Origin: Sphaerimonospora mesophila NBRC 14179 = JCM 3151
Lineage (GTDB): Bacteria; Actinomycetota; Actinomycetes; Streptosporangiales; Streptosporangiaceae
NCBI GenBank assembly: GCA_001552515.1
Contig: BCRI01000014.1
Span: 16,355 to 80,354 of the forward strand
Length of the DNA stretch: 64,000 nucleotides
Direction: 5' to 3'
This document shows positions 52,061-60,084 of the stretch, piece by piece. The number at the start of each line of letters is the position of its first letter. Within the stretch, counting starts at the first letter, position 1. The notes beneath the pieces were generated by a model. It did no database searches. It was not told the origin of the DNA and was given only the letters and a program-made list of their open reading frames with translations. A program made the translations under genes and the position numbers.

Positions 52061-52669
52061 CGCGGCCCCTCCCTCCTCATCGCGGCACGCGACGAGGAGT
52101 CGGACGGCTCCGGATTCACCGACGTCGAACTCCGCGACACGATGATTCTGATGATCAACGCCGGGTACGAAACGACCGTCAACATCATCGACCAGGCCGT
52201 CTTCGCGATGCTGGCGTTCCCCGACCAGCTCCACCTCGTCCGTACCGGCAGGGCCACCTGGGAGGACGTGGTGGAGGAGACCCTTCGCGCCGAGCCCGCC
52301 ATCAAGTATCTGCCGCTGCGCTTCGCCGTGACCGACATCGAGCTGCCCGACGGACAGGTCATCGCCGCGGGAGACCCCATCCTCGCCGCGTACGGAGCCG
52401 CCAACCGTCACCCCGACTGGCACGGGCCGGACGCCGACACCTTCGACGTCACCCGCAAGGTGAAGGACCATCTGACGTTCGGCTACGGCGTGCACTTCTG
52501 CCTCGGCGCCCCCCTGGCCCGCCTCGAAGTCGCGGAGGCCCTGCGCCGGCTCTTCGAGCGTTTCCCCGACATGTCACTCGCGGCACCGCCCGAGGCACTG
52601 CGGCCGGTGCCCACCCTCATAAGCAACGGTCACCAGGAACTCCCCGTGTACCTGCGCGCAGTGGAATAG
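52061..52669 (+). pseudogene. 5'-truncated cytochrome P450
   Basis: Only the C-terminal half of a P450 is present, about 200 residues: I-helix AGYETT, K-helix E-T-L-R, and heme loop FGYGVHFCLG with the thiolate Cys. The sequence before LLIAARDEES has no P450 similarity, so the first roughly 200 residues (helices A-H) are missing and no functional enzyme is expected. A terminator hairpin follows. It is distinct from the intact P450 at 15031. Confidence 0.85.
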
Positions 52670-52689
52670 CACGTCGCCGTTGTCCGAAA

Positions 52690-52720
52690 GAAGGCGGGAG
52701 CGGGTTCGGTTCCCGCCTTC
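52690..52720. terminator. Terminator after the truncated P450
   Basis: GAAGGCGGGA (52690-52699) pairs with its complement at 52711-52720. The remaining 260 bp up to the convergent gene end at 52982 contain no gene or element I recognise. Confidence 0.7.
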
Positions 52721-52981
52721 ACCGTTGCCGGAAGGGCCACCGGCCGAGGACATCGCCCTGGCCCAGGCCGTACGGTCGCCTGGGCGTGGGTGGGGGCCGT
52801 CGGCGAGCAGCGCGAGGGGTTCGGGTGGGGAAGCGGCCGCCGCCCGGAGCCGGAAGGATCTCGCGGTTCCGGACGGCGACCGCCACAAGCCCGGCGCGGC
52901 ATCGGGCTTCGGCACCCGGCGAATCGCGCTGAGCACCGCGGTCTTGTCCCGCACGGCTCTCGTGAGCTGTGGGCGCCCCGG

Positions 52982-53737
52982 CTACTTTCCGGTCACGTTC
53001 CGGCCGGGCCAGTCCTCGTAGCGGATCGTGCCGAGGGTGGCATCGTCAATCGGGACCAGCGACAGCTCGCTCAGCTCGCTGCCGAAGTAGCGCGCGTGCG
53101 GGTCGGTGACCACCTCGCGCGGGTCGTCCCAGGCGGCCAGCGCCTGGCGGAAGAACTCGTCCATCCGGAACCGCTCGGGGCCGGCGATCTCGACCCTGCC
53201 GTTCAACGGCGCCCCCACGGCGGTCCGGCCGACCGCCTGGGCCACATCGTCGCCCGCGATCGGCTGGAACAGTACGGGCGCCAGGTGCACCTTGCCGTCC
53301 ACCGTGGCCTCATCGGCGATGCTGCGGGTGAACTCGAAGAACTGGGTCGCGTGCACGAGCGAGAACGGGATCTCCGACTTCTCGATCAGCCGCTCCTGAG
53401 CGATCTTCGCCGCGAAGTAGCCGTTGTCCGGCATCCGTTCCGTGCCCACGATCGACAGCGCGACGTGGTGACCCACGCCCGCCGCCGCCTCCGCCGCCAG
53501 CAGGTTGCCCGTGGAGGTCTCGAAGAACCTCAGCACCGCGGCCCGCTCGAACGACGGCGAGTTCGACACGTCGATCACCACCTGCGCACCCGCCAGCACC
53601 TCGGCCAGCCCCTCGCCGGTCAGCGTGTTGACGCCGGTGTTCGGCGCGGCCGCCACCGCCTCGTGCCCATGCTCGCCCAGCATGGTCACCAGCTTCGAGC
53701 CGATCAGGCCGGTCCCCCCGACTACCACGATCTTCAT
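52982..53737 (-). CDS. NmrA-like atypical short-chain dehydrogenase
   Basis: This 251-residue NAD(P)-binding Rossmann protein starts KIVVVGGTGLIGSKLVTML (GxxGxxG). It has the ALSIVGTERMPDNGYFAAKIAQE segment in place of a classical YxxxK catalytic site. It belongs to the NmrA/quinone-oxidoreductase-like atypical SDR group, which includes redox sensors. The ATG at 53737 is preceded by GGGGACAG. No operon partner is evident, although pirin and YceI genes follow on the same strand upstream. Confidence 0.88.
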   Translation of the reverse strand: MKIVVVGGTGLIGSKLVTMLGEHGHEAVAAAPNTGVNTLTGEGLAEVLAGAQVVIDVSNSPSFERAAVLRFFETSTGNLLAAEAAAGVGHHVALSIVGTERMPDNGYFAAKIAQERLIEKSEIPFSLVHATQFFEFTRSIADEATVDGKVHLAPVLFQPIAGDDVAQAVGRTAVGAPLNGRVEIAGPERFRMDEFFRQALAAWDDPREVVTDPHARYFGSELSELSLVPIDDATLGTIRYEDWPGRNVTGK

Positions 53738-53930
53738 CACTGTCCCCTTTCGTCCGCCGGGTCGTCTTGTCGCCGCCCGGTCGCCGGCTAAGACCGGGCA
53801 GCCTCCGGGTTTGTGACACCCGCCGCGAAATTCCTTGGCGGGGAGGCCGGTTGACGATCAAGGCGATTCGCGTGCGGCTACGGGCACCTGCCTCGGCGCT
53901 GTGAGATTCGCAAGCCGTGCGCGGCCGTCT

Positions 53931-54698
53931 TCAGGCGGCGATGGCGGCGTGCATCTCCCACACCAGGATCTCGGCCGGCTCGACGGCGGTGACCCTCTGG
54001 CCGCCGGTGGCGGTGAAGCGTACGGCGTCACCGGTGCCCAGCGTGCCCGCGCCCTCGAGATCGACCGCGCCGCGCGGCACGAACAGGTGCAGGAACGGCG
54101 CCTCGGGCAGCTGTACGCTCTGCCCGGCCTGCAGGCGGGCCGCGTACAGCGCGGCATAGCGGTTCTTGATCCGGATGGCGGCGGCCCCGCCGTGCTTGGC
54201 CATGCCGGACGCGACCGGCACCAGCCCTCCGCCGAGCAACTCGGCGTCGATCTCCAGTTGCTCGTAGCCGGGGGAGATACCCGCCTCGTCGGGAACCACC
54301 CACATCTGCACGAAATGCACCGGCTCGTCGTGGACGTCACCGCCAAGGCGCCAGGAGTCGTTCTTCTCCGAGTGCAGGATGCCGGTGCCGGCGCTCATCC
54401 GCTGGGCCAGGCCCGGGTAGATGACTCCGTTGTGCCCCTCGGAGTCCTGATGGACCAGGGAGCCCTGCAGCACCCAGGTGACGATCTCCATGTCACGGTG
54501 CGGATGGGTGTCGAAGCCGGTCCCCGCGCGTACGACGTCGTCGTTGTTGACCAGCAGCAGACCGTGGTGGGTGTTGGCGGCGTCGTAATGGTGGCCGAAG
54601 GAGAACGAGTGCTTGGAGTCCAGCCAGTCGATCTCGGTGACGAAGCGCTCGCCGGCACGGCGGACGTCGACGCGCGGTGTGAGGGACAGGGCGGTCAT
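53931..54698 (-). CDS. Pirin-family protein (YhhW-like)
   Basis: This 255-residue bicupin is shorter than the pirin at 33596. The metal-site motif is THPHRDMEIVTWVLQG, with later His in GILHSEKND and Glu in the C-terminal strand. YhhW-type pirins can oxidise quercetin. It is 106 bp downstream of the YceI gene on the same strand, perhaps in one transcript under the MarR operator at 55392-55460. Confidence 0.9.
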   Translation of the reverse strand: MTALSLTPRVDVRRAGERFVTEIDWLDSKHSFSFGHHYDAANTHHGLLLVNNDDVVRAGTGFDTHPHRDMEIVTWVLQGSLVHQDSEGHNGVIYPGLAQRMSAGTGILHSEKNDSWRLGGDVHDEPVHFVQMWVVPDEAGISPGYEQLEIDAELLGGGLVPVASGMAKHGGAAAIRIKNRYAALYAARLQAGQSVQLPEAPFLHLFVPRGAVDLEGAGTLGTGDAVRFTATGGQRVTAVEPAEILVWEMHAAIAA

Positions 54699-54804
54699 GT
54701 CGGATTCCCTTTCGCGAAGGTGACGTGTTCGTGAAGGTGGCGGCGTGCGTGAAGGCGACGGCCGTTCGTGACGGCGACGGCGGCGGGACGGTGGGCGGAC
54801 GCCC

Positions 54805-55368
54805 TCAGGCGTTCTTGATCGCGGAGACCTCGAACTCCAGCACGATCTTGTCGCTGACCAGGAAGCCGCCGGTCTCCAGTGCGGCGTTCCAGGTCACGCC
54901 GTAGTCCTTGCGATTGATCGCCACCGAGCCCTCGAACCCGAGCCGGGTGTTGCCGAACGGGTCGGCGGAGGCGCCCTCGAAGGTGAAGGGAATGGTGATC
55001 GTGTTGGTGACGCCCTTGATGGTCAGGTCGCCCGTGAGGTCGAAGCTCTCGTCGCCGGTCATCCGGAAGCCGGTGGAGACGAACGTGATCTGCGGGTGCT
55101 CCTCCATCGCCAGGAAGTCGTTGCTGCGCAGGTGTGCGTCACGCTGCTCGTTGCGGGTGTTGATGCCGGCGGCCTGGATGGTCACGCGCACGGCGGTGGC
55201 GGCAGGGTCCGCGGCGTCGAAGGTGACCGTGCCGTCGAAGTCGTCGAACGCGCCGCGGACCTTGGTGACCATCGCGTGGCGGGCCACGAAGCCGATCTGG
55301 GTGTGTGCCGGGTCGATGGTGTAGGTGCCGGTGTACGGGGTCAGGTCGAGGCCGGTGGTGGCGGTCAT
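54805..55368 (-). CDS. YceI-family lipid-binding protein
   Basis: This 187-residue cytoplasmic protein has no signal peptide. The YceI lipocalin-like fold shows TYTIDPAHTQIGFVARHAMVTKVRG, the RDAHLRSNDFLAMEEHPQITF middle and the DYGVTW C-terminal motif. Homologues bind isoprenoid chains such as polyprenyl quinones. GAGGGATCG precedes the start. It is divergent from a MarR gene with shared operators between, as is common for YceI in actinomycetes. Confidence 0.93.
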   Translation of the reverse strand: MTATTGLDLTPYTGTYTIDPAHTQIGFVARHAMVTKVRGAFDDFDGTVTFDAADPAATAVRVTIQAAGINTRNEQRDAHLRSNDFLAMEEHPQITFVSTGFRMTGDESFDLTGDLTIKGVTNTITIPFTFEGASADPFGNTRLGFEGSVAINRKDYGVTWNAALETGGFLVSDKIVLEFEVSAIKNA

Positions 55369-55391
55369 GTCGATCCCTCCGGGAAAGAAGA

Positions 55392-55460
55392 TGATGTGTC
55401 ATTCACTGCCTTGAACATACATGACACGTCATTGATTCCGCAACTCAATGACGTGTCATG
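55392..55460. promoter_or_regulatory. Triple MarR operator between YceI and MarR genes
   Basis: Three copies of a TGACGTGTCA-like box lie at 55392-55401, 55422-55431 and 55449-55458. The latter two form 15-bp inverted arms (CATGACACGTCATTG at 55420-55434, complement at 55446-55460). Confidence 0.75.
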
Positions 55461-55481
55461 GAGATCGGGTAGGGTGGACGC

Positions 55482-55946
55482 ATGGACGCTCCCCGATGGC
55501 TCGACGACGACCAGCAGCGTGCTTGGCGGGCCTACCTGCGCATGCAGGCAGGGCTGAGTGCCGCGCTGAACCGGCGGCTGCAGGCGGCCTCCGGGCTGTC
55601 GCTGGCCGACTACGACGTGCTGGTCCACCTCACCGACGCGCCCGATGGGCGCCTGCGCCCGTATGAACTGCAACATGCACTGGACTGGGAGCAGAGCCGT
55701 CTGTCACACCACCTGAGCCGGATGCAGCGTCGCGGCCTGGTCGAACGCCAGGAATGCGCCGCCGACGGCCGGGGCGCGTTCATCGTGCTCACCGAGACCG
55801 GCCGCGGCGCCATCGAGACCGCCGCGCCCGACCACGTCGAGACCGTCCGGCGGCTGTTCTTCGACCAGCTCACCCCCGAGCAGGTCACCACGCTTGAAGA
55901 GCTCTCCACCCGGGTCCTGGCCCGGCTCGACGGCGCTGACGGATAA
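55482..55946 (+). CDS. MarR-family transcriptional regulator
   Basis: This 154-residue protein has a winged helix at about 55-100 (RPYELQHALDWEQSRLSHHLSRMQRRGLV) with the wing ADGRGAFIVLTETG. It is divergent from the YceI gene. It probably represses both genes through the inverted boxes at 55420-55460, with lipophilic or oxidant ligand unknown. Confidence 0.92.
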   Translation: MDAPRWLDDDQQRAWRAYLRMQAGLSAALNRRLQAASGLSLADYDVLVHLTDAPDGRLRPYELQHALDWEQSRLSHHLSRMQRRGLVERQECAADGRGAFIVLTETGRGAIETAAPDHVETVRRLFFDQLTPEQVTTLEELSTRVLARLDGADG

Positions 55947-56082
55947 GACGCGCGACTGATGAGGCGCTCCACCGGAGCCTCGGCTCGGATGGCGGAGGTG
56001 CCGACCGGGCGGCAGAGCGCGTTTCAGCGACCGCTTTCCATGGTTCCTGAAGCGAAGATGATGCACGCATGGCTGGAAGCGT

Positions 56083-57579
56083 TCAGCGCGCGAATGTTTC
56101 CTGCGACCACGGCTGAACCGATAACGGATCACACAGGACGATATAGCCGTCTCGCGCGAAGACTTCGCGGTATCCGCGTCGTCGCAGTCGTTCCACGTCT
56201 GCGGCTTGGTCTTGAATCGAATCGAAGTGTGGTTGCTTGTCCTTGAGGTCGGCCAGAATCCACGGCGCACGCGCAGGGCGTGCGGCCGTCTTCGCGGCCC
56301 AGGCCACGACCTTTGCCCGAGCCGACATGTTGGGGCCCAGAGCGTTGGCCGCTTCCACGAGGACATCGTCCGGTATCCGGCGTACTGCTTCACTGGCCGC
56401 GGCGAATCGGGTGCCGGTCTTGTACCAGCTCGGTATGAAAAGATTTTTGAATGCGAAGAACGGGACTATGCCCACCGCCGTAACCGCCGCGACAACGGTC
56501 CAGGACGGGACGAATTTTTCAAGTCGCCGCCCTCGCACCGCCCTGCGGAGCCGTAACGTGCCGTCGACGGCGGCGCAGAAGAGAGCCATCACGATCGCGG
56601 CGTTGTAGTGGTAACCGGTCCCCCACCAGCCGGCGGCGCCGGGATCGGTGGCCAGCATACGTTCGGCCAGCAAGGCGCCGGGCGCCAGGACGTACGGTGA
56701 CAGGAGCGGGAGGAAAAGCAGGGGAGTGAAGAGTAGCGAGACCGTCCACAATTTGGTGTCCGGTGTGGAAAGGACACTAAAAATGTCGTGAGGCTGGGTC
56801 ACAATGTGGGTGACCGCCTCAAGGGGATTTTCGCCCCACCCGCTGTAGTACCAGTAGCGGTTAGGATCTCCGCCGTTGGCCGGCATGATCACATAGTTGG
56901 TCAGGCACAGAAACCCCGTACCTCCAATCATCATCACGAGTCCCACTCGGCGCCATTCGCGGACGAAGAGAAGGCCGGCTCCGAGACCGGTGACCAAGAC
57001 CCCAAGATCTTCCTTGACCATGAGCAGGGCGACCGCTGCTGCGAGCACCTGCCATCGTCGCCCTGCCTGAAGTCTCTCGAACAGGATTGCGGTGATCAGC
57101 GGTACGAAGGCGTACTCATGGAAATGAAAGCTCATCGCCTCAGCGATGGGCCAGGACAGAGCGTAGGCAATGCTCAAAGAGTATGCGGCTCTCGCGCCGA
57201 GCGCGCGCCTCACATAGGTCCAGAAGGGCACCACTGCCAGAGCGAAAAGAGCGGCCTGCGTCACGATGAGCGTTTCCGGGCCGTCATGGATCCAGTACAG
57301 CGGGGCCAGCAACGCGAGGATCGGCGAGAAGTGATCTCCTAGCAGGGAGAATGCCGATCCGAGCTCCTGCCAGTTCCCCTTGGTGAACGAGAGGGGCGGG
57401 CCGAAGTTCGCGTACCCTCGTACACCCTGGTCAAAGATGACCAGATCATAGACTCCTGTCCGGAATGTGTAGAACTTGACCAGGCCAAGCAATGAGTATC
57501 CCAGGAAGGATATTACAGTGATGGTTCCCACGGCGTAGCCATGGCGCAGGTCAATAGAAGATCGCCGTGAAGGAGACAT
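56083..57579 (-). CDS. DUF2079 membrane protein
   Basis: This 498-residue protein has about nine to ten membrane segments and is DUF2079-like (YDLVIFDQGVRGYANFG near the N-terminus, LLGDHFSPILALLAPLYW, and FHFHEYAFVPLITAILFERLQ). The fold resembles GT-C glycosyltransferases, and the Asp in LLGDHF would be the catalytic base; the function is unproven. Base composition is lower in GC than in neighbours, and the gene sits next to the relic-rich accessory segment, so transfer is possible. Confidence 0.82.
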   Translation of the reverse strand: MSPSRRSSIDLRHGYAVGTITVISFLGYSLLGLVKFYTFRTGVYDLVIFDQGVRGYANFGPPLSFTKGNWQELGSAFSLLGDHFSPILALLAPLYWIHDGPETLIVTQAALFALAVVPFWTYVRRALGARAAYSLSIAYALSWPIAEAMSFHFHEYAFVPLITAILFERLQAGRRWQVLAAAVALLMVKEDLGVLVTGLGAGLLFVREWRRVGLVMMIGGTGFLCLTNYVIMPANGGDPNRYWYYSGWGENPLEAVTHIVTQPHDIFSVLSTPDTKLWTVSLLFTPLLFLPLLSPYVLAPGALLAERMLATDPGAAGWWGTGYHYNAAIVMALFCAAVDGTLRLRRAVRGRRLEKFVPSWTVVAAVTAVGIVPFFAFKNLFIPSWYKTGTRFAAASEAVRRIPDDVLVEAANALGPNMSARAKVVAWAAKTAARPARAPWILADLKDKQPHFDSIQDQAADVERLRRRGYREVFARDGYIVLCDPLSVQPWSQETFAR

Positions 57580-57728
57580 GGGGCAGATGATGTCATGATT
57601 TCTGGCGTCGAGTTGACATCTTCCAGTAATGAGGGCAACGTGACTCTGTGTATTTGGAAATATCCATTCCGCTGACTCGTCAAGGTTAATATCCTGGCTC
57701 TGAAGGTACGTATGCCGCTCTTGGGGAT

Positions 57729-57932
57729 AGCGGCAGGTTCGTGCCCCGGCGTGAGTTCGGCAAGGACAAGAACCTCACCGACGCCAGGGGTACCCATGAG
57801 CAGTTCCGGCGGCATGTGTGCAACGTCTACAAGATGCTGCTCACGCGGGGGCTTCGTAGGGTGGTCATCTACGCGGTCGATCCGGAAACACGGGAGTTCC
57901 TGGCCGGGCTGGTCAAGCTTGAGAAGAAATGA
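57729..57932 (+). pseudogene. Duplicated 3' end of the plus-strand DUF2075 gene
   Basis: This stretch reads PRREFGKDKNLT ... THEQFRRHV ... LLTRGLRRVVIYAVDPETRE and ends LVKLEKK, almost the same as the last 63 residues of the gene ending at 62007. DNA similarity to about 61807-62007 is high, with scattered substitutions. No start or upstream domains are present. Confidence 0.88.
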
Positions 57933-58017
57933 GGTCGGCCAGGAAGCTTCGCGGCTCCGGGTTCACCGCGTAGATAACTGTCCCGCGCATGTCCTGGGTG
58001 AGCAGGACCTTGTACGC
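57913..58017 (-). pseudogene. Duplicated 3' end of the minus-strand DUF2075 gene
   Basis: On the opposite strand the last 34 residues of the gene ending at 61988 recur (YKVLLTQDMRGTVIYAVNPE ... FLADLISS). The 20-bp tail overlap of the two genes is preserved. The copy stops near 58017, where transposase-like sequence begins. Confidence 0.85.
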
Positions 58018-58019
58018 GA

Positions 58020-58779
58020 CTGCGACGCCGGGCTGAGCGACGCTATCGCCGCGATGTTGCCGGGCGCTTACAGTAATTCGAGGGTGCCGCTGCCGCATCT
58101 GAACGAACGGCAGCGGCGGTCGATGCTGGCGGCCGAGGCCCGATTCCTGGGCACGGCGGTGTGCGAGCTCTTGCCCGGGCGACTGGGGTCAGCGAGAGGA
58201 GCAGCTCAGGCGGCTACCCAACCCGGGACGGCAGTGGCGGCCCAAAGGCGATCCGGTCCAGGTCGAAGACCACAGCTTCTTCTTCACCGGCCCCGACGTC
58301 CCGCACGCGATCTCCTACGGCGTCTAGGACCTGACCGCAGACCGGGGCTGGGTCAATGTCGGAGTGGACCACGACACCTCGGCATTCGCGGTGGCCTCGA
58401 TCCGCCGCTGATGGCAGCCCCGCGGCCGAGCCGATTACCCGGAGGCGTCCCGATTACTGATCACCGCGGACTGTGGGGGCTCCAACAACTACCGCTACCG
58501 GGCCTGGAAAGTCGAACTGGCCGGCTTCGCCGCCGAAACGGGTCTGACCGTCACGGTCTGCCACTTCCCGCCGGGCATCTCCAAGTGGAACAAGATTGAG
58601 CACCGGTTGTTCTCCCACATCACAATGAACTGGCGGGGCAGGCCGCTCACCGGCCACGAGGTCGTGGTGAACAGCATCGCCGCCACCCGCACGCGCACCG
58701 GGCTGCGCGTTGAAGCCGAACCGGACACCCCGGTTATCGGCATCGGTTGGAGGGCGTCTCCGGGGCGAGGCACACAATG
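58020..58779 (+). pseudogene. Degenerate ISAzo13-family transposase
   Basis: Pieces of a DDE transposase can be read: LNERQRRSMLAAEARFLG, then after loss of sequence and a frame change KGDPVQVEDHSFFFTGPDVP, then VNVGVDHDT (first Asp), ITADCGGSNNYRYRAWKVEL and PPGISKWNKIEHRLFSHI (Glu). At least two in-frame stops (TAG at about 58325, TGA at about 58411) and the missing N-terminal and central parts show that it is dead. No clear terminal inverted repeats were found. Confidence 0.85.
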
Positions 58780-58783
58780 AAAT

Positions 58784-59803
58784 GTGACTTACTGGGTGCT
58801 GCACGTCGACCTCGACCAGTTCGTCGCTGCCGTTGAGCTGCTGCGCCGTCCGGAACTGCGCGGGCGTCCGATCGTCGTCGGCGGCGACGGCGATCCGACC
58901 AAGCGCGGCGTGGTCAGCACGGCTTCTTACGAGGCTCGCCCGTATGGCGTGCACTCCGGCCTTCCGCTGCGCACGGCGGCGCGGCGATGTCCGGACGCGG
59001 TGTTCCTGCCCGTCGACCGGGCGGCGTATGAAGCGGCATCCTCCGAGGTGATGGCGGCATTGCAGTCTTTCGACGTCGTGGTCGAAGTCGTTGGCTGGGA
59101 TGAGGCGTTCCTCGCGGTCGACGACGACCCCGAGGAGACGGCCCGTCGGATTCAACGGCGCGTGCGTGAGACCACCGGTCTCGATTGCACCGTCGGCATC
59201 GGGCGGAACAAGTTGCAGGCCAAGCTGGCGACCGGCTTCGGCAAGCCCGCCGGTGTCTTCCGACTGACCGACGAGACCTGGTTCGACGTGCTCGGCGACC
59301 GGCCGACGGATGCTCTGTGGGGAGTGGGGGCCAAGACCGCCAAGAGGCTCGCCGCGATGGGCATCGGCACCATCTCCGAGCTCGCGGCCGCCGACCCGCG
59401 GGCTCTCACCGAGCGGTTCGGCCCCACGACCGGTCCATGGCTGGTCCGGCTCGCCCTCGGCCAGGACGATTCGCCGGTGACTTGCGAGCCGTACGTGCCG
59501 CGCTCGCGTAGCCGTGAGACCACCTTCCAGCACGATCTCGAGGATTGGGACGAGGTGCGGTTCGAGGTCGTACGGCTGGCCCGGCGCGTAGCCGATGACG
59601 TGGCCGCCGAGCGGCGACCCGCCACTCGCGTCGTGGTCAAGGTGCGCTACGCGCCGTTCGAGACGCACACCCATGGCTACGCCCTGGCGACGCCGACGAC
59701 CGAGATGTCGGTGATAGAGCAGGCGGCCTTGGCCGCGCTCGATCGGTTCGCCGAACGGCGACCGGTGCGGTTGCTGGGCGTCAGAGCCGAGCTCTCCGGT
59801 TAG
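58784..59803 (+). CDS. dinB: DNA polymerase IV (Y-family)
   Basis: This 339-residue error-prone polymerase has palm catalytic acids in HVDLDQF (Asp8/Asp10 region) and GWDEAF, the finger segment STASYEARPYGVHSGLPLRTA, the thumb with VGIGRNKLQAKLATGFGKPAG, and a little-finger domain ending RLLGVRAELS. The C-terminus stops there without a clear beta-clamp peptide. The start is a GTG at 58784 with no Shine-Dalgarno sequence. It lies 4 bp after the transposase relic, so the original promoter may have been lost or replaced. Confidence 0.93.
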   Translation: MTYWVLHVDLDQFVAAVELLRRPELRGRPIVVGGDGDPTKRGVVSTASYEARPYGVHSGLPLRTAARRCPDAVFLPVDRAAYEAASSEVMAALQSFDVVVEVVGWDEAFLAVDDDPEETARRIQRRVRETTGLDCTVGIGRNKLQAKLATGFGKPAGVFRLTDETWFDVLGDRPTDALWGVGAKTAKRLAAMGIGTISELAAADPRALTERFGPTTGPWLVRLALGQDDSPVTCEPYVPRSRSRETTFQHDLEDWDEVRFEVVRLARRVADDVAAERRPATRVVVKVRYAPFETHTHGYALATPTTEMSVIEQAALAALDRFAERRPVRLLGVRAELSG

Positions 59804-60034
59804 CCGACTCCGCCGAGATCCGCGTTCTGCCGCATCGTAAGAAGCTCGCAAGGAGCCCGCGCCGGGCCGTCTCCTTGAGAGCGAGTCTCGCCGGCGAACT
59901 CCGTTGGTTTTTCGGCCGAAGCTACGGGGACTGTTCTGCGAACCTCAGCTCCCCTGACAGCGCGGACTTGTCGGTGCCTTCGGTTATCATCGATGCCGTT
60001 TCGCGGTCGACGGGCTTCCGCTAGACGTGATCAT

Positions 60035-60078
60035 GGATACGCCCCCATGCCGCACGAGTCTTTCGTGCTGCCGGGGAG
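60035..60078 (+). promoter_or_regulatory. Leader hairpin shared by both DUF2075 genes, plus-strand copy
   Basis: GGATACGCCCCCA is followed by a hairpin GCACGA-N5-TCGTGC (60052-60068) and then TGCCGGGGAG, the Shine-Dalgarno region. The same layout occurs upstream of the minus-strand paralogue. Confidence 0.7.
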
Positions 60079-60084
60079 TTGTGC

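Noticed and set aside
57712..58599. 295-codon frame joining the DUF2075 tail copy and the transposase
   Set aside because: It mixes wrong frames of two unrelated relics and crosses their boundary, so it is not a fusion gene.
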